Assembly (NCBI GenBank): GCA_002409745.1
Contig: DHOU01000010.1
Coordinates: 168,271 to 232,270, forward strand
DNA: 64,000 nucleotides
DNA from: Bacteroidales bacterium UBA5382
GTDB taxonomy: Bacteria; Bacteroidota; Bacteroidia; Bacteroidales; Dysgonomonadaceae
Reading direction: 5' to 3'
In this document: positions 25,187 through 33,701 of the stretch, in pieces
How the letters are laid out: every line of letters starts with the position of its first letter
How positions within the stretch are numbered: the stretch's first letter is position 1
The notes under the pieces: model-generated
What the model was told of the DNA's origin: nothing
The model's input: only the letters and a program-made list of their open reading frames with translations
The model's database searches: none
Made by a program: the position numbers and the translations under genes

Positions 25187-26614
25187 TCATAGGCGGCTTT
25201 TGAACAACTGTTCCAGATTCTGTTCCCGATGGATGAGCGTGACTTTCACGCCGAATTTCTTCGAGATATGCTCGGCGACTTTCTGCGCCGCATAAACCGA
25301 ACGGTGCTGCCCTCCGGTACATCCGAAGGCAATCATCAAATGCGTGAAATTACGGTCAATATATCGTTTCACGTGATTATCCGTCAGTTTATATACCGAG
25401 TCGAGATACGCCAATATCTCCCCGTCTTCTTCCAAAAAGCGAATCACCGGTTCATCGAGCCCGGTAACATTATTGAATCGTTCGAATTTTCCAGGGTTGT
25501 TAATAGCCCTGCAATCGAATACATAGCCCCCGCCGTTTCCCGACGGGTCGTTCGGAATTCCTTTTTTAAAAGCAAAACTCACCACGCGCACTTCCAACAC
25601 CCGTGTTTGCGTATCGGAGAACTGCTTGAGGCCGGTCATTTCTTGCAGTACCTGCATCAGATAAGGATATTCGTCGAAACCGTCTTTCAACAGCTCCCTG
25701 AGATTATTCAGAGCAAAAGGGATGCTTTGGATAAAGTGCGGTTTTTTCTCGAAATATCCCCTGAAACCATAAGCGCCCAATACCTGTAACGTGCGGAATA
25801 ACACAAATTGACGCAACTCGGTGATAAATTTCGACTCATCGACTTCCCGATACTTTTTAAGCGAACCGATATAGGTTTGAATAAGTTCGTCGCGCAACTC
25901 CGGGGGGAAATTCGCTTTCGCTTGCCACAGGAAAGACGCCACATCGTAATATACAGGCCCTTTACGGCCACCCTGAAAGTCGATAAAATACGGAACGCCG
26001 TCGACCAGCATCACATTGCGCGACTGAAAATCGCGATACATAAACGTATTTCCCTGATCGTTGAGCAGGTTTCGGGAAAGGCGTTCGAAGTCGTTTTCCA
26101 ATAAATCTTCCTGAAACTCCATCCCGGTCGTTTTCAAGAAATTATATTTGAAATAATTCAAATCCCAATAAACCGAACGATGATTGAATTCGGGTTGCGG
26201 ATAACACACGTTGAAATCGAGCCCCTCGGCTCCCTTCACCTGAAAATCGGCAAGCATGGAAATCGTTTTGTGCAACAGCTCTTTTTCCTCATTGCTGAAA
26301 ACGCCCGTCAAGCGTCCGGCATTGATGGCATTGAACAAGATGCCGTCGCCTAAATCTTCCTGAATATACAGCAACCCGTCGGCTGAAGTAGCAAAGACCT
26401 GCGGAACATTCAGCCCCTGCTTTTTAAAGTGGTCGGACAAGGAGATAAAAGCACGGTTCTCCGGAAGCGATTGTCCCTGTACTCCGATAATCGAAACATC
26501 GTCTTGCGTCAAGCGGTAATAACGCCTGTTGGATCCCGACGACGGTAACGCTTCGATTTTCGGACTCGATTTGCCCGAATGTTTGGTAAATAATTCGATC
26601 AATCTTTGCATCAT
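25187..26614 (-). CDS. Fusion of AmgK-type sugar kinase and RapZ C-terminal domain
   Basis: Residues 1 to about 330 are an aminoglycoside-phosphotransferase fold kinase like AmgK, which phosphorylates MurNAc or GlcNAc at C1: brace YIQEDLGDG, catalytic loop MYRDFQSRNVMLVDG and metal motif YFIDFQGGRKGPVYYD. Residues about 345-475 are the RapZ C-terminal domain (FAFKKGIPNDPSGNGGG, FDCRAINNPG, FGCTGGQHRSVY), which in E. coli binds GlcN6P. The RapZ N-terminal P-loop domain is absent. A MurU-like gene follows. Together these suggest a cell-wall sugar recycling kinase joined to an amino-sugar sensor. Confidence 0.88.
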   Translation of the reverse strand: MMQRLIELFTKHSGKSSPKIEALPSSGSNRRYYRLTQDDVSIIGVQGQSLPENRAFISLSDHFKKQGLNVPQVFATSADGLLYIQEDLGDGILFNAINAGRLTGVFSNEEKELLHKTISMLADFQVKGAEGLDFNVCYPQPEFNHRSVYWDLNYFKYNFLKTTGMEFQEDLLENDFERLSRNLLNDQGNTFMYRDFQSRNVMLVDGVPYFIDFQGGRKGPVYYDVASFLWQAKANFPPELRDELIQTYIGSLKKYREVDESKFITELRQFVLFRTLQVLGAYGFRGYFEKKPHFIQSIPFALNNLRELLKDGFDEYPYLMQVLQEMTGLKQFSDTQTRVLEVRVVSFAFKKGIPNDPSGNGGGYVFDCRAINNPGKFERFNNVTGLDEPVIRFLEEDGEILAYLDSVYKLTDNHVKRYIDRNFTHLMIAFGCTGGQHRSVYAAQKVAEHISKKFGVKVTLIHREQNLEQLFKSRL

Positions 26615-26616
26615 TT

Positions 26617-28557
26617 TTAAACTGTAAAGGGTTCAACACGTTCGAGTTCATCGAGCCATAGATCCGCGGCGGCATCGCTCGGCATCCGCCAGTCGGTACG
26701 GGGCGACAGACTTACCGACCCCACTTTCGGCGCATCGGGCAAACAAGAACGTTTGAACTGTTGCGCGAAAAACCGGCGGTAAAATATCCGCAACCATTTT
26801 CGTATTTCTTCGAACGAATAGGTTTCATGAAAAGCCATCTGAGCAAAAAGACAAATGCGCGAAGGACTGTCGCCGAAGCGAAGCATACGATATAAAAAGA
26901 AATCATGCAGCTCGTACGGGCCTACTACACTCTCAGTGCGCTGCCCGATCAACCCGTCTTTGCCGGGCGGAAGAAGCTCGGGACTGAAGGGAGTATCGAG
27001 CACATCCTGCAAAACCGGTTTGACGGCATCTTCCATCTGCGTGTCGGCAATCCATCGCACAAGCGTGGCAACCAACGTTTTCGGGACACCGCTATTGACA
27101 CCGTACATCGACATGTGATCGCCGTTATACGTGGTCCACCCCAACGCCAGTTCCGATAAATTACCCGTCCCGACCACAATTCCGCCGATCTTGTTGGCAT
27201 AGTCCATCAATATTTGCATTCGCTCGCGCGCTTGCGCATTTTCGTAGGTGACACTCTGGTCGTCGATATCGTGCCCGATGTCCTTAAAGTGTTGGGTAAT
27301 CGATTCGACAATCGAAATCTCTTTCACCGTGACGCCCAATGAGCGCATCAACGACAAAGCGTTGGAGTACGTGCGGCCGGTCGTTCCGAAGCCGGGCATC
27401 GTTATGCCGCAAATACCGGTGCGGGGTATCTTCAGCAAATCGAAAGTGTTAACCGCCACTAAGAGGGCAAGCGTAGAATCCAATCCGCCCGATATCCCGA
27501 TCACCGCCTTATCGGTACCGATATGTTTCAGTCTTTTGGCTAAGCCATGCGATTGAATCCGAAATACATCGCCGAGATTTTCATCGGCAGTTTCGGAAGA
27601 AGGAATAAACGGATGCGGCTCGACGGAGCGATACATCTTTTCTACGGAAACACGATCGATACACGCGTAGATATCTTCGGCGCCTCGGGCCGGAATGGTG
27701 AAATTGTTGTCGACCATCCGTTCATGCTCGAGCATGCTGACATCGATATCGGCGATAATCATTTCGTTTTCGAAAGAAAAGCGGTTCGACTCGGCCAGCA
27801 TCGATCCGTTTTCGGCAATGAAACAGGCTCCCGAAAAGACCGTATCGGTGGTCGACTCGCCACAGCCGCTCGAAGCATATACGTATCCCCCGCGGCAACG
27901 GGCAGACTGTTGCGACACAAGCGACCGTCGGTATGCGTTCTTGCCGACCAATTCATTACTCGCCGAGAGGTTAAAAATAATGTGCGCCCCTTCCACCGAC
28001 AGTTGCAAAGAAGGAGGAATCGGCCGCCATAAGTCTTCGCAAATTTCCACCCCGAAACAACCGAAAGGTGTTTGAAAAATGGTTGACGCCGAAACCACCG
28101 GATAAAGGTCATCACCGATTTCAACCGCGGTATCGCGCAACAGATCGCCGCTTATAAACCATCGTTTTTCATAAAATTCGCGGTTGTTGGGAATATATCT
28201 TTTAGGGACGACACCCAGAATCCCTTCGGCCGATAAAACGACCGCCACGTTATACAAGGCGCCACGACAAGCCAGCGGCATGCCGGCAATCACGATTAGC
28301 GAGGGCTTGTCTTTCAAAAAAGCAACCAATTCGAACAGAGAGTCGATCGCTTTGTTTTGTAAAGCGGTTTGAAGGAACAAATCGCCGCACGTATATCCGG
28401 TGATGCCCAATTCGGGAAGGCAAAGCACCTGAACGCCTTCTGCCACGGCATCGCCGATAACGGATTTCATTTCATACACGTTATAATCGCAATCGGCGAC
28501 CCTGACTTTCGGGGAGGCCGCCGCTACCCGTATAAATCCGTGATTATTAATATCCAT
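26617..28557 (-). CDS. nadE: Glutamine-dependent NAD+ synthetase
   Basis: This enzyme performs the last step of NAD synthesis, amidating nicotinate adenine dinucleotide. Two domains are visible: an N-terminal nitrilase-type amidohydrolase with the Glu (LPELGITGYTCGD), Lys (VVPKRYIPN) and Cys (GVEICEDLW) of its triad, and a C-terminal synthetase with the PP-loop ISGGLDSTLALL and GTGNLSELALGW. I chose the ATG at 28557 (MDINNHGFIRVAAAS), giving 646 residues; the upstream in-frame extension to 28764 overlaps the preceding lipoprotein gene. A TATTTTTG box lies upstream. It ends two bases before the AmgK-RapZ start. Confidence 0.96.
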   Translation of the reverse strand: MDINNHGFIRVAAASPKVRVADCDYNVYEMKSVIGDAVAEGVQVLCLPELGITGYTCGDLFLQTALQNKAIDSLFELVAFLKDKPSLIVIAGMPLACRGALYNVAVVLSAEGILGVVPKRYIPNNREFYEKRWFISGDLLRDTAVEIGDDLYPVVSASTIFQTPFGCFGVEICEDLWRPIPPSLQLSVEGAHIIFNLSASNELVGKNAYRRSLVSQQSARCRGGYVYASSGCGESTTDTVFSGACFIAENGSMLAESNRFSFENEMIIADIDVSMLEHERMVDNNFTIPARGAEDIYACIDRVSVEKMYRSVEPHPFIPSSETADENLGDVFRIQSHGLAKRLKHIGTDKAVIGISGGLDSTLALLVAVNTFDLLKIPRTGICGITMPGFGTTGRTYSNALSLMRSLGVTVKEISIVESITQHFKDIGHDIDDQSVTYENAQARERMQILMDYANKIGGIVVGTGNLSELALGWTTYNGDHMSMYGVNSGVPKTLVATLVRWIADTQMEDAVKPVLQDVLDTPFSPELLPPGKDGLIGQRTESVVGPYELHDFFLYRMLRFGDSPSRICLFAQMAFHETYSFEEIRKWLRIFYRRFFAQQFKRSCLPDAPKVGSVSLSPRTDWRMPSDAAADLWLDELERVEPFTV

Positions 28558-28588
28558 ATAGGTAAATTGATGTGAACATGTTCGAACG

Positions 28589-28596
28589 CAAAAATA
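28589..28596 (-). promoter_or_regulatory. -7 element for nadE
   Basis: TATTTTTG on the minus strand lies 32 bases before the nadE ATG and just beyond the 3' end of the transglutaminase gene. Confidence 0.5.
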
Positions 28597-28612
28597 CGAA
28601 AATAAAAATGAT

Positions 28613-30043
28613 TTACCGATAGGTAACTTCCATCTTATACCTCCATTGGTTGAAATAAAGGTTGCGCGAAGCTGTTTCCACCTCTCCCCGTTGGAAATCG
28701 ACCGTCTCGCTGCGGGGAAATTTCTTTTCCGGAAGAAAGCCGCCCGAATAATCGGAATTGACATAGAACCGGTACGAGTCGATGCCCGACATAAAGAATT
28801 CCCGGCCGGCCGGATGCTGCAACGGATATCCGCGGCCGAAAGACGGATCGCAAGGAATCCATCCCGTTCCCTCCAGATACACTTCGGCCCAATCGTGCAG
28901 ATTCACTTCGCCGGGATGCATCATCCAGCCGCTTTGCCATCGCGCCGGAATACCTTTGTAGCGCAGCATGGCGATCAACAGCAAGCCCACCTGCCCGCAA
29001 TCGCCTTTCCGGTTTTGCATCACATATTCGGGGATGTTGGCGATGGTCGAATATTCCAACGCGCTCGCCCAAGGATAGGTTGCCGTGATAAAACGGTACA
29101 CCGACCGTAAGACGTCCACCGGTGTTTCCGCCCCGTGGGTAATGCTGTCGGCCAATTCCTTCAAGCGGGGTGTAAACAGGATGTGCGGCGTCCTTTCGGC
29201 AGTGTACGTTTTGTAAAGTGTCGAAGCGGTATCATACGGGAGCGCCTCGATACGCGAAAGGTCAAACCATTCACCCCTCGACGTAAACTCGTATTCCGCC
29301 CAGAAAGCGACCGGTTGACCCTGTCGGGCTTTCTGCTCCATGTAAATCGAGGTGTGGGCGGTTTGATCGTCCGAAAGAATATAGCCGGGATGGGAAGCGC
29401 CGATAAACACGACATCCGATTGCCGCGGCACATCCCGGCGCGGATAAGGCAGCCAGGCACGTACCGTCTCGCCTTCCTCCACCGCACCCGAGTCGACCGT
29501 GAGCGTATACTTCACCCGCATCGTTTGCGGCGGCAACAGGCGGCGGCCGTTTTGCTCCGGCTTTCCCATTTGCGACAGATGCTTATCCAAAACGGCGGTC
29601 GTGCCGCTTACATCGGTCGACACCGGCGCCTTCGACAATGCCCGTGCTTGTTCATCCACGCGGAAAAGATTAGGCGCAGCGTTGCGAAAATAACGTTTTT
29701 CCCCGTCGATCAGCCGATATTCCAATGCCAACGAATTTTCCCATCCGGCGAGTTGCTCTTCCGTAGGCGTAAAGCCATGGCGTTCTTTTATCCACGAAAC
29801 GATTTCGTCCCGCGAGCGGTTAAAGTCAAGCGCCACACGGTGCAATGAATCTTTTGTAAAGGCATAAGCGCCCTTTTTATCGTCGGAAAGGCTTTCATCG
29901 CTCATCAACGAATCGAGTATGAAAGCCGCACGCGTAAAATTTCCGGCGGTTATTTCCTGCGCAACAACGGCATCAGGCGCCGGCTTGCGGCCTGCATTAC
30001 ACGCCATCATCAAAAACGGTATAATCCAAATCAATTTTTTCAT
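28613..30043 (-). CDS. Transglutaminase-like lipoprotein
   Basis: This is a secreted lipoprotein of 476 residues. The signal sequence MKKLIWIIPFLMMAC ends in a lipobox with Cys15. The C-terminal half holds the transglutaminase-like core with a visible Cys-His-Asp triad (KGDCGQVGLLL, NLHDWAEVYL, CDPSFGRG). The N-terminal part is helical, with ADEQLAGW-type helices, followed by a beta domain before the catalytic core. Such proteins in Bacteroidales are thought to be periplasmic or surface peptidases or amidases; the substrate is unknown. A HAD phosphatase gene lies 12 bases upstream on the same strand, suggesting one transcript. Confidence 0.85.
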   Translation of the reverse strand: MKKLIWIIPFLMMACNAGRKPAPDAVVAQEITAGNFTRAAFILDSLMSDESLSDDKKGAYAFTKDSLHRVALDFNRSRDEIVSWIKERHGFTPTEEQLAGWENSLALEYRLIDGEKRYFRNAAPNLFRVDEQARALSKAPVSTDVSGTTAVLDKHLSQMGKPEQNGRRLLPPQTMRVKYTLTVDSGAVEEGETVRAWLPYPRRDVPRQSDVVFIGASHPGYILSDDQTAHTSIYMEQKARQGQPVAFWAEYEFTSRGEWFDLSRIEALPYDTASTLYKTYTAERTPHILFTPRLKELADSITHGAETPVDVLRSVYRFITATYPWASALEYSTIANIPEYVMQNRKGDCGQVGLLLIAMLRYKGIPARWQSGWMMHPGEVNLHDWAEVYLEGTGWIPCDPSFGRGYPLQHPAGREFFMSGIDSYRFYVNSDYSGGFLPEKKFPRSETVDFQRGEVETASRNLYFNQWRYKMEVTYR

Positions 30044-30055
30044 GTGTCCATTATT

Positions 30056-30796
30056 TTAAATCCGGATCGATTGAAACAAGTCGACCATCTCCGGTAGTTT
30101 TTCATATAAAGACGTCATCGAGTCGAACACCACCGACGCACCGGCTTCCAGGAGCATCTCGTCGTCCAGCGGACCGGTATTGACGGCCAACGTAAAGATT
30201 CCGGCTCCGGTAGCGGCTTTTATTCCCAGCGGCGCATTTTCGATAACGAAAGCCTGGTTGGGCAACAAATCCCCTGCTTTTTGCAATCCTTTTAGAAACG
30301 GCTCCGGATCGGGCTTGCCGTGGATCACATCAAACGCCGTCACCATCGTTTCCGGCGAGAATATGCCGGGGAAGTTCAGGTCAAGCCGTTCCAGAAGCGA
30401 AGGCTGCCCCGAGCCGGTCACCAACACACATTTCAATCCGTGCCGCTTCACCCATTCGAGCGTTTCTTTGGCATGAGGGATCAGCGCCCCGGTGTTATAC
30501 TGCTGAAACAATTCCGTCTTGCGGACATAAATACGGCGGGCCTCCTCCTCGGTAGCATTGCGCCCGAGGTTCCGTTGAAAAAGGATATCAACGGTCGATT
30601 TTCCGGTACGCCCTTCGTGAAGGTAAAACTCGCCGGGAAGCGACGACAATTGCCTTTCGTCCATCGTTTGGCGCCAAGACTTCTCGTGCGCGGGCATGGA
30701 ATCGTACAGTACGCCATCCATATCGAAAATAACGGCCTTTAGGTCGAAATGCCCGAAACCGTGAGTCTGCAAGTAATTACGTAAACGTTCTTTCAT
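30056..30796 (-). CDS. HAD-family hydrolase, beta-phosphoglucomutase-like
   Basis: This cytoplasmic phosphatase or phosphomutase has 246 residues. HAD motif I is FDMDGVLYDS (nucleophile Asp, acid-base Asp). Motif II is VTGSGQPS. Motif III Lys is in HGKPDPEPFLKG, and motif IV is AFVIENAPLGIKAA. A helical cap lies between motifs I and II. The subfamily covers sugar-phosphate phosphatases and beta-phosphoglucomutase. A TATCTTTG box occurs on the minus strand at 30843-30850. Confidence 0.9.
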   Translation of the reverse strand: MKERLRNYLQTHGFGHFDLKAVIFDMDGVLYDSMPAHEKSWRQTMDERQLSSLPGEFYLHEGRTGKSTVDILFQRNLGRNATEEEARRIYVRKTELFQQYNTGALIPHAKETLEWVKRHGLKCVLVTGSGQPSLLERLDLNFPGIFSPETMVTAFDVIHGKPDPEPFLKGLQKAGDLLPNQAFVIENAPLGIKAATGAGIFTLAVNTGPLDDEMLLEAGASVVFDSMTSLYEKLPEMVDLFQSIRI

Positions 30797-30903
30797 TTGA
30801 TGTTATTTAATCGGAATCGCACGACCCCTTTTATTGGAATGTCAAAGATACCAAAGATTGAGGAGATAGGGAAAAAGATTGAGGATAGATTGATGGAAGA
30901 TTG

Positions 30904-30921
30904 TCCCGATTGCTATCGGGA
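30904..30921. repeat. Small perfect hairpin TCCCGAT-TGCT-ATCGGGA
   Basis: A 7-base stem with a 4-base loop sits within AGATTGA-rich sequence of the 30797-30998 spacer. It resembles the short palindromes dispersed in Bacteroidetes intergenic DNA. It has no T-tract. Confidence 0.5.
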
Positions 30922-30962
30922 AGATTGATAAAAGATCGATACTGTTATTCCTGAAAATGTAT

Positions 30963-30970
30963 TACATTTG
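30963..30970 (+). promoter_or_regulatory. -7 element of the decayed toxin-antitoxin module
   Basis: TACATTTG lies 28 bases before the ATG at 30999, with CTGT about 18 bases further upstream. Confidence 0.4.
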
Positions 30971-30998
30971 TAATCGAGCATATAACAGTTATATAACA

Positions 30999-31085
30999 AT
31001 GGAAGCGAAAGGGGGTAAATATGCAGGGACTTTGGATATGAAGAATTTCGATACATTCATGAAATCCGTAAACAACGTAGAATGA
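30999..31085 (+). pseudogene. Short antitoxin remnant
   Basis: This frame of 28 codons (MEAKGGKYAGTLDMKNFD...) overlaps the next frame by ATGA, the usual antitoxin-toxin arrangement. It is too short for a full antitoxin and seems to be a shrunken copy with both ends kept. The assignment rests mainly on its position. Confidence 0.35.
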
Positions 31086-31231
31086 AAGAGGTTCGTTATA
31101 GTACCGGAGCTAAGAAAGACCTAAAGAAATACCGTAATCATCCCGGTAAAATGAAAAAACTGTACCAAGTCTTATAGCGGCTCATTCATGATATAGAAAT
31201 CCCCGGAACTTTCAAGCGAACACAAGCAACG
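31082..31231 (+). pseudogene. YafQ/RelE-type mRNA interferase toxin, interrupted
   Basis: The frame starts MKEVRYSTGAKKDLKKYRNH and KMKKLYQVL, the beginning of a YafQ-type toxin. A TAG stops it at 31175-31177, after which the same frame continues RLIHDIEIPGTFK, as expected of the family, before similarity fades. Catalytic C-terminal residues are absent. It is a broken toxin gene next to an antitoxin remnant. Confidence 0.6.
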
Positions 31232-31305
31232 AAATCGGCAACTTTTTATGACGAAACGTCGAAAGAAAAATGAATTTATAAAACCCATTTTAATATCTGT
31301 TTGTG

Positions 31306-31313
31306 TATTTTTG
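31306..31313 (+). promoter_or_regulatory. -7 element upstream of first beta-barrel gene
   Basis: TATTTTTG lies 18 bases before the chosen ATG at 31332. This supports 31332 over the longer in-frame start at 31248, which would precede the promoter. Confidence 0.4.
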
Positions 31314-31331
31314 TGTATTAGAGTCACACAA

Positions 31332-33611
31332 ATGAAACAAACAATACTTTTTTTACTATTCATGCTTGCCGGTCAATTTACAAAAGCCCAATATTCGTTT
31401 TCCGGCACTATTATGGACAAAGAAAAAAAGCCATTACCCGGCGTTCAGGTAATGTTATCGGCCAACGATTCGTTGTTTGCCGCCGCATTAACCAATGAAA
31501 AGGGCCGCTTTGTAATGGACGAGCTTCCTAGAGGAGAATATTCGCTGCAAATTTCCTATCCCGGGTTCACTTCTTTGGAAGAAAAAAGAATAATTCAACG
31601 CAATATACAGACAGTGTTCATTTTGATGGAAGAGAGAAACATTCAACTGGATGATTTTACGGTTACAGCCGATCGCAGAGAGATGGTGAAGCGTACCGCC
31701 ACCGGAGAACTATTTTATCTTTCGGATAAAGCGAAAAACAGCGGAGACCCCTACCGGGCCTTGCGTGAAATTCCGAGGCTGATTGTAAACGAAGCCTTGC
31801 AGTCCGTAAAAATGGAGGACGGGAGCTTTCCCTTGGTGTTGATTGACGGAAAAGCGGTCAATTCGGGTATCACGCCTATCGATCCCAAGGAAATTGAATC
31901 GGTGGAAGTTATTGATGTGGTAGGCGCCCGTTATCTGCGGACAGGCGCGAAAAACATTCTAAATCTCAAACTCAAGAAAAAACGTGCGCCGTATCAATTT
32001 TTCCAAACAGCCACCCGGCACGACATTCCCCTGCGAAACAGTTTTGGCGTAGTTTATTTCGAAGTAGGAAATTCCAAATACTCTTTATACGGAAGAGGCG
32101 CCGGCGATATTACCTATAATGATGACGGGGAATCCGAAACCCGGCAAAAAGATACCGGGTATTTTAAGCAAAGTGCGGGAAAATTAAGAGATAACGACCG
32201 GGAAGCATTGGGCGAATTGCTCTTCAAATGGAGCATCACCGATAAGGATTATCTGGCTGCCCATATTTATGGAAAATGGAATAATAAAAAATCGGAGACA
32301 GCGGGAAACGGACGATACGAAACGGCGAAAACGCAGGATTTCCATTACACCTCCCTCAACCGTAACGATGCCTCTATCCTTACCTCGAGCCTGTATTACC
32401 GGCACGATTTTTCAGAAAACAAGATGTTGGAAACAACCCTTGCCTACAATAAAAACGGCGACAACAATACGGGAGAACGCCATGAGGCCTATCCCGACCG
32501 AATGTATAATAATCTGTATGAATACAAAAACAACCGTTCGTCGGCAAGCTTGAACGTCGATTATTCGTGGGAGTGGAACAACGTAAACAGCTTGAATATC
32601 GGAAGTGCAACCGATTTTGTAAACGACCGTATCGACAAAGTCAGCGAGAATGTTCCGGTCTTTCATCACCGGGCATGGAACGAATACCTGTATGCTTCTT
32701 TCGGCAGTAAAGCGGGAAATCTTTTGTATATGGCTTCTGCGGGACTGGAAGGCATCTGGTTGAAAGCGGGCGATGCTTCCAACCGGTATATAAAACCCCG
32801 CGCCTCTTTAAGCGGTACCTACAACTTCAACAAGCATCATTCGACGAGAATAAACTATATGCTCACCAACCAATCTCCCAATGTGGGGCAATTGAATCCC
32901 CATAACACCTCGACCGATTCATTGGTTATAACGAGAGGGAACCCCGGATTACTGCCCGAGCAAACGCATCGATTGGAAGCATCGCATACGTTTAATAAAA
33001 AAGGATTTTATATCACTCCCTCCGCATCGTATACCGTTTCTACCGACATCATACAACCGTCCGGTTACAGTGAGAACGGAATTTTCGTGAATACCTATCG
33101 GAATACCGGTCATCTTAAAACGCTTTCCATGGGAGGCTCCGTCAATTACCGCCTGAAAAACGGCCTTGGAAATATTTACATGGGGGCCATGCACAACACG
33201 GATTACTTCTCCGGCCTGTCCCCTAAAGAAAGTGTGTCTCTTTACGGTGGCATCTGGATATATTATAAGAAATGGATTTTCGGGGGAGATGTTACCTGGC
33301 GGAATTATGAATATACGCCCATTTCGCGCATCAGACAATTGACGCCTTCTTATTCACAATTCCAGGTGAATTATAATTTCACGAAAGATTTTTATGTTGC
33401 CGTAGCGCTTCCCTACTTCATCGGCAAGTTGAGTACGGAAACAACCACCCAAAGCGGAACATATAATTCTTATCTTTTAAAGCGGATGACCGATATGTCC
33501 GCCCATCCGTGGGTCTTGTTGCGCTATACGTTCCGGCGGAACAGCAAAGAAAAAATCAAACTCGACAATGTGGTCAAAAGTAAAGAGGAAGGAATATCAT
33601 TATCGTTTTAA
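31332..33611 (+). CDS. Outer-membrane beta-barrel protein with CarboxypepD_reg domain
   Basis: This is a TonB-receptor-like outer membrane protein of about 759 residues. The chosen ATG gives a signal peptide MKQTILFLLFMLAGQFTKAQ. A CarboxypepD_reg-like domain follows (YSFSGTIMDKEKKPLPGVQVML), then a short plug-like region (DGSFPLVLIDGKAVNSG, IESVEVIDVVGARYL) and a long beta-barrel of the OMP_b-brl_3 type ending near residue 740. Unlike SusC it has no obvious partner lipoprotein. The substrate is unknown. It is followed after 90 bases by a related gene with the same layout. Confidence 0.85.
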   Translation: MKQTILFLLFMLAGQFTKAQYSFSGTIMDKEKKPLPGVQVMLSANDSLFAAALTNEKGRFVMDELPRGEYSLQISYPGFTSLEEKRIIQRNIQTVFILMEERNIQLDDFTVTADRREMVKRTATGELFYLSDKAKNSGDPYRALREIPRLIVNEALQSVKMEDGSFPLVLIDGKAVNSGITPIDPKEIESVEVIDVVGARYLRTGAKNILNLKLKKKRAPYQFFQTATRHDIPLRNSFGVVYFEVGNSKYSLYGRGAGDITYNDDGESETRQKDTGYFKQSAGKLRDNDREALGELLFKWSITDKDYLAAHIYGKWNNKKSETAGNGRYETAKTQDFHYTSLNRNDASILTSSLYYRHDFSENKMLETTLAYNKNGDNNTGERHEAYPDRMYNNLYEYKNNRSSASLNVDYSWEWNNVNSLNIGSATDFVNDRIDKVSENVPVFHHRAWNEYLYASFGSKAGNLLYMASAGLEGIWLKAGDASNRYIKPRASLSGTYNFNKHHSTRINYMLTNQSPNVGQLNPHNTSTDSLVITRGNPGLLPEQTHRLEASHTFNKKGFYITPSASYTVSTDIIQPSGYSENGIFVNTYRNTGHLKTLSMGGSVNYRLKNGLGNIYMGAMHNTDYFSGLSPKESVSLYGGIWIYYKKWIFGGDVTWRNYEYTPISRIRQLTPSYSQFQVNYNFTKDFYVAVALPYFIGKLSTETTTQSGTYNSYLLKRMTDMSAHPWVLLRYTFRRNSKEKIKLDNVVKSKEEGISLSF

Positions 33612-33701
33612 ATCACATTCTTTCCATATCCGTATGAGAGCAATCAGGTATGTATCCTTGTAAGGAATCCTCTTTTAAATACGTCTTATAAAAAAACTAA
33701 C

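Noticed and set aside
26617..28764. Longer nadE with 69 extra N-terminal residues
   Set aside because: The extension overlaps the transglutaminase gene, lacks conservation-like character, and the promoter-like box lies downstream of it.
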